From Vibrio zhugei (GTDB lineage: Bacteria > Pseudomonadota > Gammaproteobacteria > Enterobacterales > Vibrionaceae): a DNA stretch of 64,000 bases. The DNA lies in assembly GCF_003716875.1 (NCBI RefSeq), contig NZ_CP033077.1, forward strand, positions 1 to 64,000. The letters run 5' to 3'. Shown piece by piece: positions 55,805 through 64,000 of the stretch. Position 1 is the stretch's first letter. Every line of letters starts with the position of its first letter. A model generated the notes under the pieces. The model was given only the letters and a program-made list of their open reading frames with translations. It was not told the origin of the DNA and ran no database searches. The position numbers and the translations under genes were made by a program.

Positions 55805-56026
55805 TCATAATACCTGAGAACAAAAATGAACAAATCTAAAACAGAAATGCCCCTTTCCGTGCTGGCGAAAATTTTCACCGATAAATCCAGCTAGAATTTG
55901 CCCTACATTTTCTAATATCAGGTCAAAATCGGGGCACGCACGTTTCTGGAAAAAGTCCATCAGAGCATCGCATGAAGAATGCTTTGTAATATTAGTGAGT
56001 AAAAAATCAGAAAATTCTGTGCTCAC
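55805..56026 (-). CDS. Short ORF after tehA, possibly truncated
   Basis: 73 residues from a GTG that overlaps the tehA stop (GTGA), so translation is coupled. The N-terminal part (SDFLLTNITKHSSCDALMDFFQK) looks like a real helical protein. The tail after GENFRQHGKG is odd and ends 27 bp from the last SE core gene, so the gene may have lost its 3' end when the element inserted. Not recognised. Confidence 0.5.
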   Translation of the reverse strand: MSTEFSDFLLTNITKHSSCDALMDFFQKRACPDFDLILENVGQILAGFIGENFRQHGKGHFCFRFVHFCSQVL

Positions 56027-56949
56027 TTTGTAATAAACATACCCAGTGTCCGCATACTGAGGTAACCGACAAACAAATTTGCACCGATAAAAACAGGTAT
56101 CGCAATAATTTCAGCAGAACCTACCCCCGCTAACGCTAGTTTAAGGCCGCTAACAGTTGCAGCTGCGATACCGAATGTATAGGCCCAGTAGGACGGAGCA
56201 AAGGGCTGTGCACCGAGCCACTTTCCTAGCCGGATACCGAGCATTAACTGATAAAGCCCATATCCCCATAACATCAGAATCCAGTAGTCATTGCTGTCGG
56301 GATTTATGGTGAGCCAAGCCATGGCGCACACAACTGGAGGGGCAAATTGGATACCGAGTAACGGACGTTGTGGTGAAGGTAGCTCTTGCGCTTGCCAAAG
56401 ACGTTGGATAATTAATGACTCCAATGCCAGCCATGAGAACATACCTGCACCTAAAAATAGCCATCCCCAGTCAGGATACCCTAGAGCACCTAGTGCAGCA
56501 GCGCTAGTAAAGTTTCCGGCTACAGTAGGGAGATATAATGTGGGCACAGAATCCATTTTTTGACGGCCACCCTTCCAGAGTGAACCGTTGTGCCAGAGTG
56601 AAAAAGACACATGCCAAATGATGCCTGCAACAGTTAAACTCCACGCTAGTTGACGTGAATAAGGTAGGACTGCAAGTACTATAAGCAATGTAGATATACC
56701 TATTAGCGCAGGAGTACTGCCTTGCACGGGATGGAGAAACTCTTGGCCAACCGAAGAAGGTGTGCGTATCGCTTGTGTTATGTAGGCTATCAATAAAATC
56801 AGCCATACTAATATAGCTATAACCAACAAGCTTTCGCCAATGATTGCTGGTAATCCCCAGAGGGTATGGGCGGTACGCCAAGCCTGACCTAAACCGGAAA
56901 TTCCAAGTACAACGCCGAAATAGGATGCAGGAATAGTTGTATTAGACAT
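56023..56949 (-). CDS. tehA: TehA/SLAC1-type (TDT family) membrane protein
   Basis: 308 residues with ten hydrophobic segments. Start MSNTTIPASYFGVVLGISGLGQAWR is the family's first helix (SYFGxxLGxxGL); later WHVSFSLWHNG and PTLYLPTVAGNFTSAAALGALG are also typical of TDT dicarboxylate/tellurite-resistance channels, with the gating Phe region in helix 7. Divergent from norV, whose NorR-like sites lie between the genes. An anion channel is likely; tellurite resistance is only an annotation tradition. Confidence 0.85.
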   Translation of the reverse strand: MSNTTIPASYFGVVLGISGLGQAWRTAHTLWGLPAIIGESLLVIAILVWLILLIAYITQAIRTPSSVGQEFLHPVQGSTPALIGISTLLIVLAVLPYSRQLAWSLTVAGIIWHVSFSLWHNGSLWKGGRQKMDSVPTLYLPTVAGNFTSAAALGALGYPDWGWLFLGAGMFSWLALESLIIQRLWQAQELPSPQRPLLGIQFAPPVVCAMAWLTINPDSNDYWILMLWGYGLYQLMLGIRLGKWLGAQPFAPSYWAYTFGIAAATVSGLKLALAGVGSAEIIAIPVFIGANLFVGYLSMRTLGMFITK

Positions 56950-57052
56950 GTTTTACTCGTGGGCGAAAAAAAGCGGATTACATCATAAATAAGAATTAAG
57001 AGCAAAAGGATTAGCTTTAGTAAATTTCACCCCTTAAATATCCCTTATTATA

Positions 57053-57111
57053 TTATCTATTTGATATCGTATTATCTTAATGATAATGATATTGAATTAT
57101 CACAAAGACAA
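57053..57111 (+). promoter_or_regulatory. Three NorR-type sites upstream of norV
   Basis: TTATCTATTTGATAT (57053), TTATCTTAATGATAA (57072) and TTATCACAAAGACAA (57097) fit TTRTC-N5-GAYAA, an extension of the GT-N7-AC pattern bound by NorR. Starts are 19 and 25 bp apart. Confidence 0.75.
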
Positions 57112-57161
57112 GGTGAAAATGACGTGACGGCTATCCTATTGATATTTAATTAGTATTTATA

Positions 57162-57178
57162 TTGGCACACATAATGCT
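57162..57178 (+). promoter_or_regulatory. Sigma-54 promoter of norV
   Basis: TTGGCACACATAATGCT has GG and GC separated by 10 bp, the -24/-12 rule. It is 43 bp before the norV ATG. Confidence 0.85.
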
Positions 57179-57220
57179 CTTACAGAGAAAATCGAAACAA
57201 CTATTTATAGGTAAGAGAAA

Positions 57221-58684
57221 ATGACTATTCATGTAAAAAACAATATCCACTGGGTTGGCCAACGTGACTGGGAAGTTCAGGACTTCCATGGTACAGAGTA
57301 CAAAATGACAAAAGGAACCAGCTACAATAGTTACCTTCTCCGTGAAGAGAAAACCGTACTGATCGACACGGTTGATCACCGTTTCAGCTACCAGTTTCTT
57401 CAGAATCTGGAAATGGAAATAGATCTGAGTGATATCGACTTTATCGTTGTTAACCATGCAGAGGAAGATCACTCGGGTGCTCTGTCAGCTCTTATGGAAA
57501 AAATACCGGGTACACCAATCTATTGCACTGAAGCTGCTATCGATTCTATTGTTGGACACCACCACCATCCGGAGTGGGACTTCAGAACTGTTAAAACAGG
57601 CGATACCATTGATATTGGTAACGGAAAGCAGCTTATCTTTATTGAAGCTCCAATGCTGCATTGGCCGGACAGCATGATGACCTATATGACCGGCGATGCA
57701 GTACTGTTCAGTAATGATGCTTTTGGTCAGCACTATTGCGACGAGCACCTGTTTAATGATGAGGTCGAACAGAATGAACTGATGGATCAGTGCCTTCGTT
57801 ACTACTCCAATATTCTGACTCCATTCAGCAGCCTGGTAACGGCAAAGATCAATGAGGTTCTGAGCTTTAATGTTCCGGTGGATATGATTGCAACATCTCA
57901 CGGTATTGTCTGGCGCGACAACCCGACTCAGATCGTACATCAGTATCTTGAGTGGGCAAATAATTATCAGGAAGATCGAATCACTATTTTCTACGACTCT
58001 ATGTCTAATAACACGCGTATGATGGCTGATGCTATTGCTCAGGGCATCCATGATGTCGACCCAAAAGTTGCAGTAAAAGTATTTAACGTTTCTAAACACG
58101 ATAAAAATGAAATTTTGGCAAACGTATTCCGATCTAAAGGGATATTCGTTGGTTCATCCACAATGAATAACGTGATGATGCCAAAGATTGCAGGCATGCT
58201 CGAAGAGATTACCGGTCTGAGGTTTAAAAATAAGAAGGCCGCTGCCTTTGGTAGCTATGGCTGGAATGGTGGCGCTGTTGATCGCATCCATGCCCGCTTA
58301 ACCGATGCCGGATTCGAAACAGCATTAAGCCTGAAAACAAAATGGCGTCCAGATGGTAAGGCAGTGCGTGAATGTCGCGAACATGGCCGTCAGATCGCTA
58401 AACAGTGGGCTTTAAACAGTGAAACACTGGCAGAAGCAAAACCAATATCCTCACCAACTGAAATTGCAGCCCCTTCTGAAAGTGAAGAGCATCCGGCAGA
58501 TTGTCAATGCATGATTTGCACTGTTTGTAACTGGGTTTACGATCCTACTATTGGTGAACCAAACCAAGGTGTAGAGCCTGGTACAGCATGGGGTGACGTA
58601 CCGGATTACTTCCTTTGCCCAGAGTGTAATCTTGGCAAAGAGGTTTTTGTTGAGCACTCAAAAGATGGCCAGGAGGCAGCCTGA
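57221..58684 (+). CDS. norV: Flavorubredoxin, anaerobic nitric oxide reductase NorV
   Basis: 487 residues, cytosolic. The metallo-beta-lactamase diiron domain (~1-250) has [10 protein letters not shown] (H-x-E-x-DH) and later [18 protein letters not shown]. The flavodoxin domain (~255-400) starts with [21 protein letters not shown]-terminal rubredoxin holds [12 protein letters not shown] and FLCPEC. It reduces NO to N2O using electrons from NorW. Preceded by GGTAAGAG ribosome site, sigma-54 promoter and NorR-type sites. A 1-bp overlap (TGATG) with norW. Confidence 0.95.
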   Translation: MTIHVKNNIHWVGQRDWEVQDFHGTEYKMTKGTSYNSYLLREEKTVLIDTVDHRFSYQFLQNLEMEIDLSDIDFIVVNHAEEDHSGALSALMEKIPGTPIYCTEAAIDSIVGHHHHPEWDFRTVKTGDTIDIGNGKQLIFIEAPMLHWPDSMMTYMTGDAVLFSNDAFGQHYCDEHLFNDEVEQNELMDQCLRYYSNILTPFSSLVTAKINEVLSFNVPVDMIATSHGIVWRDNPTQIVHQYLEWANNYQEDRITIFYDSMSNNTRMMADAIAQGIHDVDPKVAVKVFNVSKHDKNEILANVFRSKGIFVGSSTMNNVMMPKIAGMLEEITGLRFKNKKAAAFGSYGWNGGAVDRIHARLTDAGFETALSLKTKWRPDGKAVRECREHGRQIAKQWALNSETLAEAKPISSPTEIAAPSESEEHPADCQCMICTVCNWVYDPTIGEPNQGVEPGTAWGDVPDYFLCPECNLGKEVFVEHSKDGQEAA

Positions 58685-59826
58685 TGGAAGCGCCTCTGAT
58701 TATTATTGGAAGCGGCTTTGCCGCTTACCAACTGGTAAAAACACTGCGTCGTAAAAACAGCGATATTCCGATACAGCTATTCACAGTCGACAATGGTGAT
58801 GAGTACAACAAACCGGATCTCAGCCATGTGTTTACTCGCAGCCAGACTGCTGATGAGCTCATATCTATGGCGGGGAAAGAGTTTGCGGCGCAGCATAAAA
58901 TCGAGCTGTTTGCCAATACCAGAGTAGATGAGATAGATGCTAAGGCTCACAATATTATTGCCAATGGTGCCTGTTACCGTTACTCCAAACTAGTTCTGGC
59001 AACCGGTGCCAGAACGTTTGTCCCGGTATTAAGTGGAGATGCGGCTAGCGAAGTTATTACGCTCAATAGCCTAGACGAATATCGTACCTCTGAACGAAGT
59101 ATTACTGATGCTAAACGCATTCTAATTATGGGTGGTGGCCTTATCGGAACTGAGTTAGCGATGGATCTTGCGTCCAGTGATAAGCTGGTAACGATTCTGG
59201 AGCCGGGTAATCACTTGATGACTAATCTAATGCCTGACTTTGTCGCAACAGCTCTTGAAAAGCAGCTACGCAATGACGGAGTTCGTATTGAGTTTATGGA
59301 TTATGCCACTTCCCTTAAGCATAACGAGAGCGGTCTGACTGTAACGACGAATAAAGGGTTGCAATACCAGACAGACTGCGTTATCTCCGCCGCTGGATTA
59401 GTCCCCAGCACCGAACTGGCTCAAAAAGCCGGAGCAGAGGTGAATCGAGGCATAGTAGTTAATAAGCATCTGGAAACGACGATTGATGACATCTATGCGC
59501 TTGGTGATTGCTCAGAGATTGAAGGAAAAGTGGTGGCATTTCTACAGCCTATCGTACTGAGTGCGAATGTATTGACCAGCCAATTGCTTTCCGGTACGGG
59601 TGAACTAACTCTTCCGCCTATGATGACTAAAGTGAAAACTCCTCACTATCCGGTTCAGTTAGGTGGTACCTGTGACGATGTTGCTAGCTGGCAGGTGACT
59701 ATCGCTAAAGATGGCATTATGGCGAAAGCCTACGACAACAAAGAGAGACTTTCTGGCTTTGTTGTTACACAAGATAACGTGAGTAAGGCTTTTCCGCTGC
59801 TACGTGAACTTCAGACTGAAAAATAG
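58684..59826 (+). CDS. norW: NADH:flavorubredoxin reductase NorW
   Basis: 380 residues. FAD motif LIIIGSGFAAYQLVKTLRR at the start, NAD motif ILIMGGGLIGTELAMDLA at ~145-162, and the FAD-binding DIYALGDCSEIEG at ~258-270. Matches the class of pyridine nucleotide-disulfide reductases that feed rubredoxin. Coupled to norV by a 1-bp overlap. Confidence 0.95.
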   Translation: MEAPLIIIGSGFAAYQLVKTLRRKNSDIPIQLFTVDNGDEYNKPDLSHVFTRSQTADELISMAGKEFAAQHKIELFANTRVDEIDAKAHNIIANGACYRYSKLVLATGARTFVPVLSGDAASEVITLNSLDEYRTSERSITDAKRILIMGGGLIGTELAMDLASSDKLVTILEPGNHLMTNLMPDFVATALEKQLRNDGVRIEFMDYATSLKHNESGLTVTTNKGLQYQTDCVISAAGLVPSTELAQKAGAEVNRGIVVNKHLETTIDDIYALGDCSEIEGKVVAFLQPIVLSANVLTSQLLSGTGELTLPPMMTKVKTPHYPVQLGGTCDDVASWQVTIAKDGIMAKAYDNKERLSGFVVTQDNVSKAFPLLRELQTEK

Positions 59827-59875
59827 CAAAGTTTTCAGAATTCAAGTAAATATATACAGCAAGTAGACAATAATT

Positions 59876-60430
59876 ATGGGAATTAGTTTTTCAGAACCAG
59901 AAAGATTAAAAGAGGTCTTTGATAGTGAGAACCGCGAGGAATGGCAAAGGACCAGTCATATAACTCGCTGTCTTGATCTAAAAGATAATGAAACAATTGC
60001 CGATGTAGGAGCCGGAACTGGCTATTTTTCGAGTATTTTCTCCCAAATAGTCAAGAACGGACAAGTCTACTCAATTGATAGTGAGCCTAATATGGTGGCT
60101 TATATGCAAAATCGATTTTCTGATGAGGTATTTGACAATATACAAGTCGTTTTGTCTCAACCGGATAATCCTTGCATTCCACTGGGTGTTGACATCGTGT
60201 TTATGGCAAACACATACCGTTTCATTCCTGAGCGAGTTGCCTTTTTACAAAAAATGCGATCACAGACAGTTCTCAATACCAAGTTTGTTATCGTCGATTT
60301 TAAAGGGAGTAATGCACGTGTTTCACCACAGCTAGCCATTGAAGAAGTCGGCGAGGCTGGATTTGAAGTCATGGACTTTGATGCAGATGGTTGCCCAGAC
60401 CACTATATTCTAACTTTTAAAGCAATGTAG
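59876..60430 (+). CDS. Class I SAM-dependent methyltransferase
   Basis: 184 residues. Motif I ETIADVGAGTGYFSSIF (~36-52), acidic post-I VYSIDSEPNM (~66-75), and motif IV VDIVFMANTYRFI. Short C-terminal half, typical of small Methyltransf_11/31 proteins; substrate unknown. 49 bp after norW in the same direction, so it may belong to the NO-induced transcript. Confidence 0.85.
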   Translation: MGISFSEPERLKEVFDSENREEWQRTSHITRCLDLKDNETIADVGAGTGYFSSIFSQIVKNGQVYSIDSEPNMVAYMQNRFSDEVFDNIQVVLSQPDNPCIPLGVDIVFMANTYRFIPERVAFLQKMRSQTVLNTKFVIVDFKGSNARVSPQLAIEEVGEAGFEVMDFDADGCPDHYILTFKAM

Positions 60431-60509
60431 GTAACTGATTATAATTGCTGTCTTTATTTACTAGGCGGCAATTATGATTTTTTATCACGAACTGAGCCTG
60501 CTTTCTCTT

Positions 60510-61355
60510 TTAAAGCTCAATTTTATTTCTTTTAAACTGTTGTGGCGTTGTATTGAAATAGGATTTAAATGCTTTTATATAAGAAGAGTCGTTTTTATAC
60601 CCTATTTTGTCAGCGATAGCCTGTACTGGTATATCTTCATTGAGCAAGGACAATGAGAAAACTAGCCTTAGGTGCTGTCTCCAAAGAGGGAAGGAAGTAT
60701 TAAACTCTTTAACAAAAAGCCTTGATAGCGTTCGCTCAGAGGCCCCAACGTACTCCCCCCAAGTTTTTAATGACCAATCTAACGCTGGCGTTTTAGTGAG
60801 TTTATCAAAAATAACCTTTAAACGTTTGTCTTGTGGCAGCAACAGCTTAAATGTCACTATGTCATTTCTGAGTATTTGATCGTGCAGTACACTCAATAAA
60901 TTCTGCAATTCATTCTGGTTTTCAACGCTAAGGCAACTCCTACGTACCTCTTTCAATAACTCTCTGAAAAATGGTGTCAAAGCGATAGTACGAATCTGCT
61001 TTTCGTATTTTTTGCAAAATTTCGGATTGATATATATTCCAACAAAGATCGTGTCCGACAAAGCAATTGATTCATGCGTAAGAGGAGCAGGAATAAACAA
61101 GGCTGAAGTATGAGGAACAAGGTATTGATGCTGACCCGATTTAGTTTGAAGTAGTCCCTCAACCGGGAATATGACTTGATGCCAAGGGTGAAAGTGCTTG
61201 GTATCGAGATAACCTTTTGGCATTTCGATTGTTTTGACCAAAGCAGGAGAGTTAGGGTTAGCAACCATCATCTCATTGGCTGATATAGCATGGCGGTTTA
61301 GCATGGTTACTTGTCTATCTATCCTTATCAAGCCATATGAATTCGAGCATATCAT
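60510..61355 (-). CDS. AraC-family regulator
   Basis: About 281 residues from the ATG at 61355; the longer frame to 61442 would overlap the divergent amidotransferase gene by 57 bp and is less likely. Cupin-like N-terminal domain (HPWHQVIFPVEGLLQTKSG...PLTHES) and C-terminal double HTH (~185-280) ending IPVQAIADKIGYKNDSSYIKAFKSYFNTTP. Probably regulates the divergent gene at 61386. Confidence 0.85.
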   Translation of the reverse strand: MICSNSYGLIRIDRQVTMLNRHAISANEMMVANPNSPALVKTIEMPKGYLDTKHFHPWHQVIFPVEGLLQTKSGQHQYLVPHTSALFIPAPLTHESIALSDTIFVGIYINPKFCKKYEKQIRTIALTPFFRELLKEVRRSCLSVENQNELQNLLSVLHDQILRNDIVTFKLLLPQDKRLKVIFDKLTKTPALDWSLKTWGEYVGASERTLSRLFVKEFNTSFPLWRQHLRLVFSLSLLNEDIPVQAIADKIGYKNDSSYIKAFKSYFNTTPQQFKRNKIEL

Positions 61356-61385
61356 AATGGGCTTTATAGATAAACCGGAGCGGTT

Positions 61386-62120
61386 ATGAAGTTTCACTTC
61401 GTCATACATGAAGCTTTTGAAGGTGTTGGGTATTTTGAACATTGGCTACATGAACGTAACTATCGGAGTTCACACTCGCGAACTTATTTAGGTGAAGCCT
61501 TACCGACAAGTGAGTTGGATTTTGACTGCTTGATTGTTTTAGGTGGTCCTCAAAGCCCATCAACTACTATTAAAGAATGCTCTTACTTCGATTCCTTAAA
61601 AGAGCAGGAACTAATCCGAAACGCTATTGAGAATAGAAAAGCGGTAATAGGAATATGTCTTGGGGCCCAACTTATAGGACAGGCATTAGGAGCTCATTAT
61701 GAAGCAAGTCCTCACTTGGAAATAGGCTATTTTCCGATCCACTTAACAACTGACGGAGTTGAAGACCCATTATTTAATTCATTTGAGCCAACTGAAATTG
61801 TCGGGCATTGGCACAATGACATGCCAGGTCTGACAGAATCAGCCAAAGTCCTCGCATATAGTGAAGGTTGTCCCAGGCAAATTATTCGATACTCCGAGTT
61901 TGTATATGGGTTTCAGTGTCACCTTGAGTTTGTTGAATCAGGCTATTCAGGGTTGATAGAACACAGCATGGACACACTTGCCAAGCATGATACATATCGA
62001 TATGTAGATCCTGAATCTAGCATGGTGAACTTTTCCACGAATCGCATGCATCAGCTATTGACTTACTTTATGGATAATTTGGTATCGGAGTATTTGAAAA
62101 GAATGTCCGGGGATTCTTAA
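61386..62120 (+). CDS. Class I glutamine amidotransferase-like protein
   Basis: 244 residues. Nucleophile Cys in VIGICLGAQLIGQALG (~94-109), His and Glu in YGFQCHLEF (~176-184), and FDCLIVLGGPQSP early. Standalone GMP-synthase-like amidotransferases of this kind often act on small molecules (gamma-glutamyl hydrolysis or amidation). GGAG 6 nt before the ATG. Divergent from the AraC regulator. Confidence 0.85.
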   Translation: MKFHFVIHEAFEGVGYFEHWLHERNYRSSHSRTYLGEALPTSELDFDCLIVLGGPQSPSTTIKECSYFDSLKEQELIRNAIENRKAVIGICLGAQLIGQALGAHYEASPHLEIGYFPIHLTTDGVEDPLFNSFEPTEIVGHWHNDMPGLTESAKVLAYSEGCPRQIIRYSEFVYGFQCHLEFVESGYSGLIEHSMDTLAKHDTYRYVDPESSMVNFSTNRMHQLLTYFMDNLVSEYLKRMSGDS

Positions 62121-62170
62121 TACTATTAACGGGTTTACAGGATACATCTGGCTTTTTGTTATATCGCGTA

Positions 62171-62230
62171 TTGTCATGTGGATAATATTATTATCATAAT
62201 GATAGCACCTCAATGTTGTCGCAATGATAA
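62171..62230 (+). promoter_or_regulatory. Three NorR-type sites upstream of yeaR-like gene
   Basis: TTGTCATGTGGATAA (62171), TTATCATAATGATAG (62191) and TTGTCGCAATGATAA (62216) follow TTRTC-N5-GATAR; starts 20 and 25 bp apart, mirroring the norV sites. Confidence 0.75.
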
Positions 62231-62281
62231 CAATTAAAATGCGATATCATGTAACTCATTGATATTAAGGGCTTTGTGATT

Positions 62282-62298
62282 TTGGCACGTATTATGCT
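62282..62298 (+). promoter_or_regulatory. Sigma-54 promoter of yeaR-like gene
   Basis: TTGGCACGTATTATGCT, GG-N10-GC; nearly the same as that of norV and at the same distance (~60 bp) from the last NorR-type site. Confidence 0.85.
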
Positions 62299-62449
62299 TT
62301 TATAAAAGTGACATTACAGTGGATTAAGTTAAGAAGGTTACGAAGTATGCAAAAACAACATTCACAGAGTTGCTTTGTATGAATGGGATTTGCAGATTGA
62401 ACGGAAGTTATCAATTACCTAAAAGCCGAATATATACAGGAGAACAACT

Positions 62450-62788
62450 ATGAGCCACCAAAGAATTCCTAAGAATTGGACTATCCAAAGATCTACTCCA
62501 TTCTTTACCAAAGAAAATGTGCCAGATGCATTGCTTTCTCATCATAATACCGCAGAGGGGGTTTTTGGCCAACTTTGTGTGATGGAAGGAGTTGTAACCT
62601 ACTATGGGTTTGCTGATGCAGAAGCAGTTGATCCGGAAGTCAAAGTTGTCATCCCTGCGGGTAGTTTTGCAACAAGCCCACCGCAGTATTGGCATCGTAT
62701 CGAGCTAAGCAATGATGCACAGTTTAATATTAATTTCTGGTCTGACTCTGATAAAAAGAATCAAAAAATGTACAACACTAAATCGTAG
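62450..62788 (+). CDS. yeaR: YeaR-like cupin (DUF1971)
   Basis: 112 residues, aligning with E. coli YeaR: RSTPFFTKENVPDALLSHHNTAEGVFGQLCVMEGVVTYYGFAD in parts, VVIPAGSFATSPPQYWHRIELSNDAQFNINFW. In E. coli yeaR is induced by nitrate and NO. GGAG lies 11 nt before the ATG. Here the upstream sigma-54/NorR-type architecture ties it to NO stress. The leader is ~150 nt with no other gene. Confidence 0.87.
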   Translation: MSHQRIPKNWTIQRSTPFFTKENVPDALLSHHNTAEGVFGQLCVMEGVVTYYGFADAEAVDPEVKVVIPAGSFATSPPQYWHRIELSNDAQFNINFWSDSDKKNQKMYNTKS

Positions 62789-62918
62789 CTACTACATATT
62801 TAACCAGAGATAATAATTTGAGTGTCAAGTGAGGTTAAAATACCTCACTTGATACTCTCTAACAATAAATTATTATTTTACAAATAATTAAAAATAAGGA
62901 TGGGGTTTTAATTTCGCT

Positions 62919-63337
62919 ATGTTAGCAAATAAAAAAAATCCAAATGAAAATTTAGATTATCAATCACATGATAGAAAACATGGTTGGGTTAAGACACTAA
63001 CAGTGCAACACGCTCAATTAGAGCTGGAAATAAAAAAACTTAAGGAAACCATACAGTCTAAATCTTATGCAAAACAGTACATAATTGTAAGAATAAAAAG
63101 ACTATATAGGGCGTTAAAAAAATTCATTTGGAACTGGAAAACTCATTTTTACTTCCAATTGCTCATGATATGTCTTTGACATCAAACCAAAAACAGAGAT
63201 TAATTGACGGGTATGATGAACTACATGATTTTTGTAATGAGATAGACAATCTTCATATAGATATGGCCTTTGATGAAAAATCTGGACTGTTAAACACTAA
63301 TTATAATCCGTCATTCCGCAGCCAATTTCAGAATTAA
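62919..63337 (+). pseudogene. Small unknown gene with frameshift in an A run
   Basis: The first part (MLANKKNPNENLDYQSHDRK...LYRALKK) switches at a 7-A run (63116-63122): one extra A would give ...ALKKIHLELENSFLLPIAHD continuing to FRSQFQN, about 139 residues with coiled coil. As written, the first frame ends at 63179. Either a frameshift mutation or a phase-variable tract. Function unknown. Confidence 0.55.
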
Positions 63338-63439
63338 AACAATGTGATCCAGTGATCGTTTACAAATGTTAGTGCGACAGACCTCTTGACCGCGATCCCC
63401 AGTTTTGATCTATTACTGTTATTTAACGGTCACTTTATT

Positions 63440-64000
63440 ATGTCTGCTGCTCAACCTGTCATTAAACGCCTAGATCACTTAGGGCTGATCGCTGCTTTCT
63501 GCCATGAAATCGGTTTACCTGGTATTATTGATCGCATCATTCCCAAGTACTCGGATCACAACGTTTCACATGGCGATGCGGTCTTGGCGATGATTCTCAA
63601 TGGTCTTGGCTTTCACAGCAGAACGCTGCATATGTTTTCTGACTTCTTCGAGACGAAGCCTGTTGCCAAGTTGCTTGCTAAAGATATTGAAGCTCACCAT
63701 TTAACGGACGATGTACTCGGACGCACGTTAGATGCTTTATATGAAGCAGATGTCTCCGCACTTTATCAAGCGATAGCAGAGCATGTCGTTGATAAGCTAG
63801 GACTTAAAACAGACTCTGTCCACCTTGATATCACTAGCTTCCATGTCGATGGTGAATACGCCCAGGACGAAGATCTTAATGCCATCAAGCTGGTAAAAGG
63901 CTACAGCCGAGACCACCGTCCAGAGCTAAATCAAGTGGTCCTTGAGTTGATTTGCGAAAACCAAGCTGGCCTGCCTGTTTACATGCAAGCGCTTAGTGGC
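63440..64000 (+). CDS. IS1634-type transposase (DUF4277 start), 3' end outside window
   Basis: The first 187 codons: MSAAQPVIKRLDHLGLIAAFCHEIGL, IDRIIPKYSDHNVSHGDAVLAMILNGLGF, then LHLDITSFHVDGEY-like core (VHLDITSFHVDG) with the first catalytic Asp. The frame is open at the window's end. The IS left end is upstream of 63440, perhaps near 63345, not determined. Confidence 0.87.
   Translation, partial: MSAAQPVIKRLDHLGLIAAFCHEIGLPGIIDRIIPKYSDHNVSHGDAVLAMILNGLGFHSRTLHMFSDFFETKPVAKLLAKDIEAHHLTDDVLGRTLDALYEADVSALYQAIAEHVVDKLGLKTDSVHLDITSFHVDGEYAQDEDLNAIKLVKGYSRDHRPELNQVVLELICENQAGLPVYMQALSG

Noticed and set aside
1..64000. CRISPR array or rRNA genes
   Set aside because: No regularly spaced repeat-spacer pattern and no rRNA sequence were seen; the repeats present are attC sites, IS copies and tRNA pairs.

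Overview
The window looks like a Vibrio chromosome (gamma-proteobacterium): a tRNA-Leu/tRNA-Cys pair repeated 6 kb apart, TmaR/YceH/TrxC/AcuI-type housekeeping genes, a BCCT osmolyte carrier, VCR-like integron attC sites and NO-detoxification genes all fit that genus. There are no rRNA genes and no CRISPR array.

Layout. (1) 1-2599: 3' end of an IS21-family element inserted into an IS66 copy. (2) 2600-16548: ordinary chromosome. A CitA/CitB-type two-component system diverges from a 2-hydroxycarboxylate (citrate/malate) carrier, and two near-identical tRNA-Leu(UAA)-tRNA-Cys(GCA) pairs bracket this block. Then come an outer-membrane barrel protein, AcuI, a BCCT carrier, TrxC, a YgjV-like membrane protein, TmaR, YceH, a GIY-YIG protein and a TraF-like gene that loses its 3' end at an insertion boundary. 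(3) 16.5-24.2 kb: a four-gene recombinase operon resembling the intA-tfp-intB-srap core of strand-biased circularizing integrative elements (SE); its tfp is split by an IS3 element. (4) 24.2-32.6 kb: cargo and IS debris: IS630, a divergent XRE repressor with two operators, an SF2-helicase cluster of unknown function, an orphan HipA-N/HipS-like gene, an IS66 fragment, an ISL3 element with 8-bp target duplication, and an HNH-like zinc protein. (5) 32.9-40.8 kb: an integron cassette array without integrase (CALIN-like), with about seven attC sites of mixed type and an inverted tyrS. (6) 41.2-49.1 kb: an OLD-nuclease plus UvrD-helicase pair (Gabija-like) broken by three ISs (IS66, IS30 and an IS66-family single-transposase element). 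Removing each IS with one copy of its target duplication restores both reading frames. (7) 49.4-55.8 kb: a second, divergent SE-like core whose tfp is split by an IS30. (8) 55.8-62.8 kb: a nitric-oxide response region with TehA-like channel, NorV, NorW, methyltransferase, AraC regulator, glutamine amidotransferase and a YeaR-like protein. norV and the yeaR-like gene each have a sigma-54 promoter preceded by three similarly spaced NorR-type sites. (9) 62.9-64.0 kb: a frameshifted small gene and the start of an IS1634-type transposase.

Reading as a whole: a stable chromosomal segment is interrupted in traF by a large mobile region carrying two SE-like recombination cores, cassettes and defence-type genes. 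That region has since been attacked by at least seven ISs, which have silenced the defence pair and both tfp genes without eroding the surrounding reading frames, so the damage looks recent. Family names come from motif and sequence recognition by eye; no database search was run.
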